From positions 7,990 through 71,989 of the forward strand of contig JAZSFK010000008.1 of NCBI GenBank assembly GCA_045532175.1: a stretch of DNA of 64,000 nucleotides, read 5' to 3'. Shown piece by piece: positions 62,779-64,000 of this stretch. Position numbers and translations under genes: made by a program. The notes under the pieces were generated by a model. That model was not told the origin of the DNA. It ran no database searches and saw only the letters and a program-made list of their open reading frames with translations. The DNA comes from Fimenecus sp045532175. Lineage in GTDB: Bacteria > Bacillota > Clostridia > Oscillospirales > Acutalibacteraceae. Numbering within the stretch: the stretch's first letter is position 1; every line of letters begins with the position of its first letter.

Positions 62779-63407
62779 AATGCATAAACCTCCTTTTCGG
62801 AAGCCTCAGCATTACGTTGGGCAATTTTGCGTTTTGATATCTTTGAACGAACTACGGCGCTGACCTGTTGGTCAGCCATGTAAATCGATATCTTTTTAAT
62901 ATTCTGTTTTGTTTCAGGGATTTTTACCTTTTCAAACAAGTTGACTCTTTGACTGGTTGCAAGAAGTTCTGCACCTAAAAGCCTTACTTGTTCGTCTAAC
63001 ACTTCTGCCTCCAAATCAAGTGACATTGCTCTTTCCATATGATTTGCAGCAATATCAACCCACAAAGGCGTTTCGTACAAGTCGTAATCACCTCTTGAAA
63101 AGTCTGCTCCCTCATAAGTTGGAATAGCAACACCGGCAATGTTTCCTTTTCCTTTACGGATATTGCTTACCGTGATTATTCCGTCAGGGAAAACTTCTTT
63201 TTCACTAAAAACAGCAATCCAATCTTTAAAACCTTTTTCGAGATTTTCTTTTTCTTCTCTTACTGCTTTAGCTTTTGCTTCTATTGTACGAATCTCTGCT
63301 TGAAGTTGTTGTTTTTTTAGTGTTAGAGTAGGCAAATATCTCTGGTACATTTTGAGAGCATCTTTTTGTACCTTTAACTCGTTTTTTGTTAATTTGATTT
63401 TTGCCAC
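62775..63407 (-). CDS. ntpD: V-type ATPase subunit D (central stalk)
   Basis: 210 aa, normal for subunit D. It is a long alpha-helical coiled coil at both ends: KNELKVQKDALKMYQRYLPT and LKKQQLQAEIRTIEAKAKAV at the N-terminus, NLFEKVKIPETKQNIKKIS and VVRSKISKRK at the C-terminus. It rotates inside the A3B3 head. The order B, D, I, K is compact, with only 11 nt between B and D. Confidence 0.95.
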   Translation of the reverse strand: MAKIKLTKNELKVQKDALKMYQRYLPTLTLKKQQLQAEIRTIEAKAKAVREEKENLEKGFKDWIAVFSEKEVFPDGIITVSNIRKGKGNIAGVAIPTYEGADFSRGDYDLYETPLWVDIAANHMERAMSLDLEAEVLDEQVRLLGAELLATSQRVNLFEKVKIPETKQNIKKISIYMADQQVSAVVRSKISKRKIAQRNAEASEKEVYAL

Positions 63408-63418
63408 TTTAACCCTCC

Positions 63419-64000
63419 TTACTTAGGCCAAAATTCATCAGTAAGGTCTGACTTTATACCGGTCTCGTCTTTTTCGAAACAATCAGATAGAATTTCCCAA
63501 CCCAAATCAAGGGATTGTTCAAGTGACAAGTTAACTGACAAGTCCATCATTTTATTTTCGAAAAGGCTACCATATTTAAGGAGTTTTTCATCCCATTTAT
63601 TCATTGAAAAGCCCATATTTTTCTTTTCCAATGTTTCCTTGTAAGAAGAATACAGACGAATCATACCATCCATAAGTGCTCTGTGGTCTTTTCTTGTCTT
63701 ACCGTTAACATTCTGTTTAAGTCGTGAAAGAGAACCAAACGGCTCAATACGACCACCCTTAAGGTAATACTGTCCTTCAGTAATATAGCCTGTATTATCA
63801 GGCACAGGATGTGTAACGTCGTCACCAGGCATTGTTGTAACTGCCAGAACTGTTACGGAACCGGAGTTAGCAAAGTCAACAGCTTTTTCGTAACGGGATG
63901 CAAGCTGGGAATAAAGGTCACCAGGATAACCACGGTTGGAAGGAACCTGTTCCTGAGTAATAGCGATTTCCTTCATTGCGTCTGCAAAGTTTGTCATATC
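63419..64000 (-). CDS. ntpB: V-type ATPase subunit B, C-terminal part, cut by the window edge
   Basis: The last ~193 codons of subunit B; the reading frame continues past 64000. SQLASRYEKAVDF, TVLAVTTMPGDDVTHPVPDNT and GYITEGQYYL are diagnostic of the non-catalytic B subunit nucleotide-binding region, followed by the C-terminal helical domain (YSSYKETLEKKNMG, LSLEQSLDLGWEIL). The Met at 63997 is internal. Subunits A and others should lie to the right. Confidence 0.95.
   Translation of the reverse strand, partial: DMTNFADAMKEIAITQEQVPSNRGYPGDLYSQLASRYEKAVDFANSGSVTVLAVTTMPGDDVTHPVPDNTGYITEGQYYLKGGRIEPFGSLSRLKQNVNGKTRKDHRALMDGMIRLYSSYKETLEKKNMGFSMNKWDEKLLKYGSLFENKMMDLSVNLSLEQSLDLGWEILSDCFEKDETGIKSDLTDEFWPK

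Noticed and set aside
1..64000. Insertion sequences, phage genes, toxin-antitoxin or defence systems, tRNA and rRNA genes
   Set aside because: No transposase, integrase, restriction, Cas, toxin or structural RNA signature was recognised on either strand.

Overview
The window is AT-rich, with densely packed genes, strong Shine-Dalgarno sites, consensus TTGACA/TATAAT promoters, a T-box leader and a V-type ATPase operon. This points to an anaerobic Firmicute of class Clostridia, probably a gut or rumen bacterium of the Ruminococcus/Oscillospira kind, judging by the plant-glycan hydrolases and ferredoxin-type oxidoreductases. The taxonomic call is inference. No rRNA, tRNA, CRISPR array, transposase or integrase was seen.

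Region 1 (1-26,470) is a large surface-polysaccharide locus, mostly on the minus strand. The right-hand operon (26,360 down to 10,962) starts from a strong promoter and encodes an HpcH/HpaI aldolase-DegT aminotransferase fusion, a PglC-type phosphoglycosyl transferase, a PglD/NeuD-type acyltransferase, a glycosyltransferase fused to a 2-hydroxyacid dehydrogenase, a membrane acyltransferase, two more glycosyltransferases, an EpsG-type polymerase and a flippase. It ends with a CapE-CapF-CapG set, which is the route to UDP-N-acetyl-L-fucosamine. The left-hand operon (9,015 down past the left edge) has a second EpsG-type polymerase, a VanZ-like protein, two glycosyltransferases, a polysaccharide pyruvyl transferase, a CDP-deoxyhexose module (rfbF, rfbG, an epimerase/reductase and an RmlC-like epimerase) and an FrhB-type iron-sulfur protein. 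Between the operons a plus-strand pair encodes an S24/S26-like peptidase and a nucleotidyltransferase-fold protein.

Region 2 (26,471-41,880, plus strand) holds a CofE-like ligase with a GMP synthetase that lacks its glutaminase domain, a thioester-domain surface adhesin with near-identical 303-nt repeats, a GH43-like propeller protein, an alpha/beta hydrolase, a secreted permuted GH3 enzyme, a ketopantoate reductase homologue, an AI-2E-type permease, a DUF1846 protein and an old-yellow-enzyme/FAD ene-reductase. Each transcription unit is closed by a clear hairpin terminator.

Region 3 (41,881-55,280) is a mixed metabolic block: SDR, M20 peptidase, Fe-type alcohol dehydrogenase, YhcC-like radical SAM protein, a PlsC-like acyltransferase, an Asn/Gln-rich microprotein of 55 aa, a GNAT_C-type acyltransferase, an esterase, a Gfo/Idh/MocA oxidoreductase, GH2, a methyltransferase, a ferredoxin-type aldo/keto reductase and a second GH43-like protein.

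Region 4 (55,281-64,000, minus strand) is the most unusual. A T-box-controlled operon encodes an aspartyl-tRNA synthetase fused in frame to GatC, then a short GatA that lacks both serines of the amidase Ser-cisSer-Lys triad, then an intact GatB. This looks like a covalently tethered Asn-tRNA transamidosome whose glutaminase is degenerate. Together with the glutaminase-less GMP synthetase at 27.9 kb, it suggests an organism that may use free ammonia directly. A V-type ATPase operon (B-D-I-K, with sodium-site residues in K) runs to the right edge.
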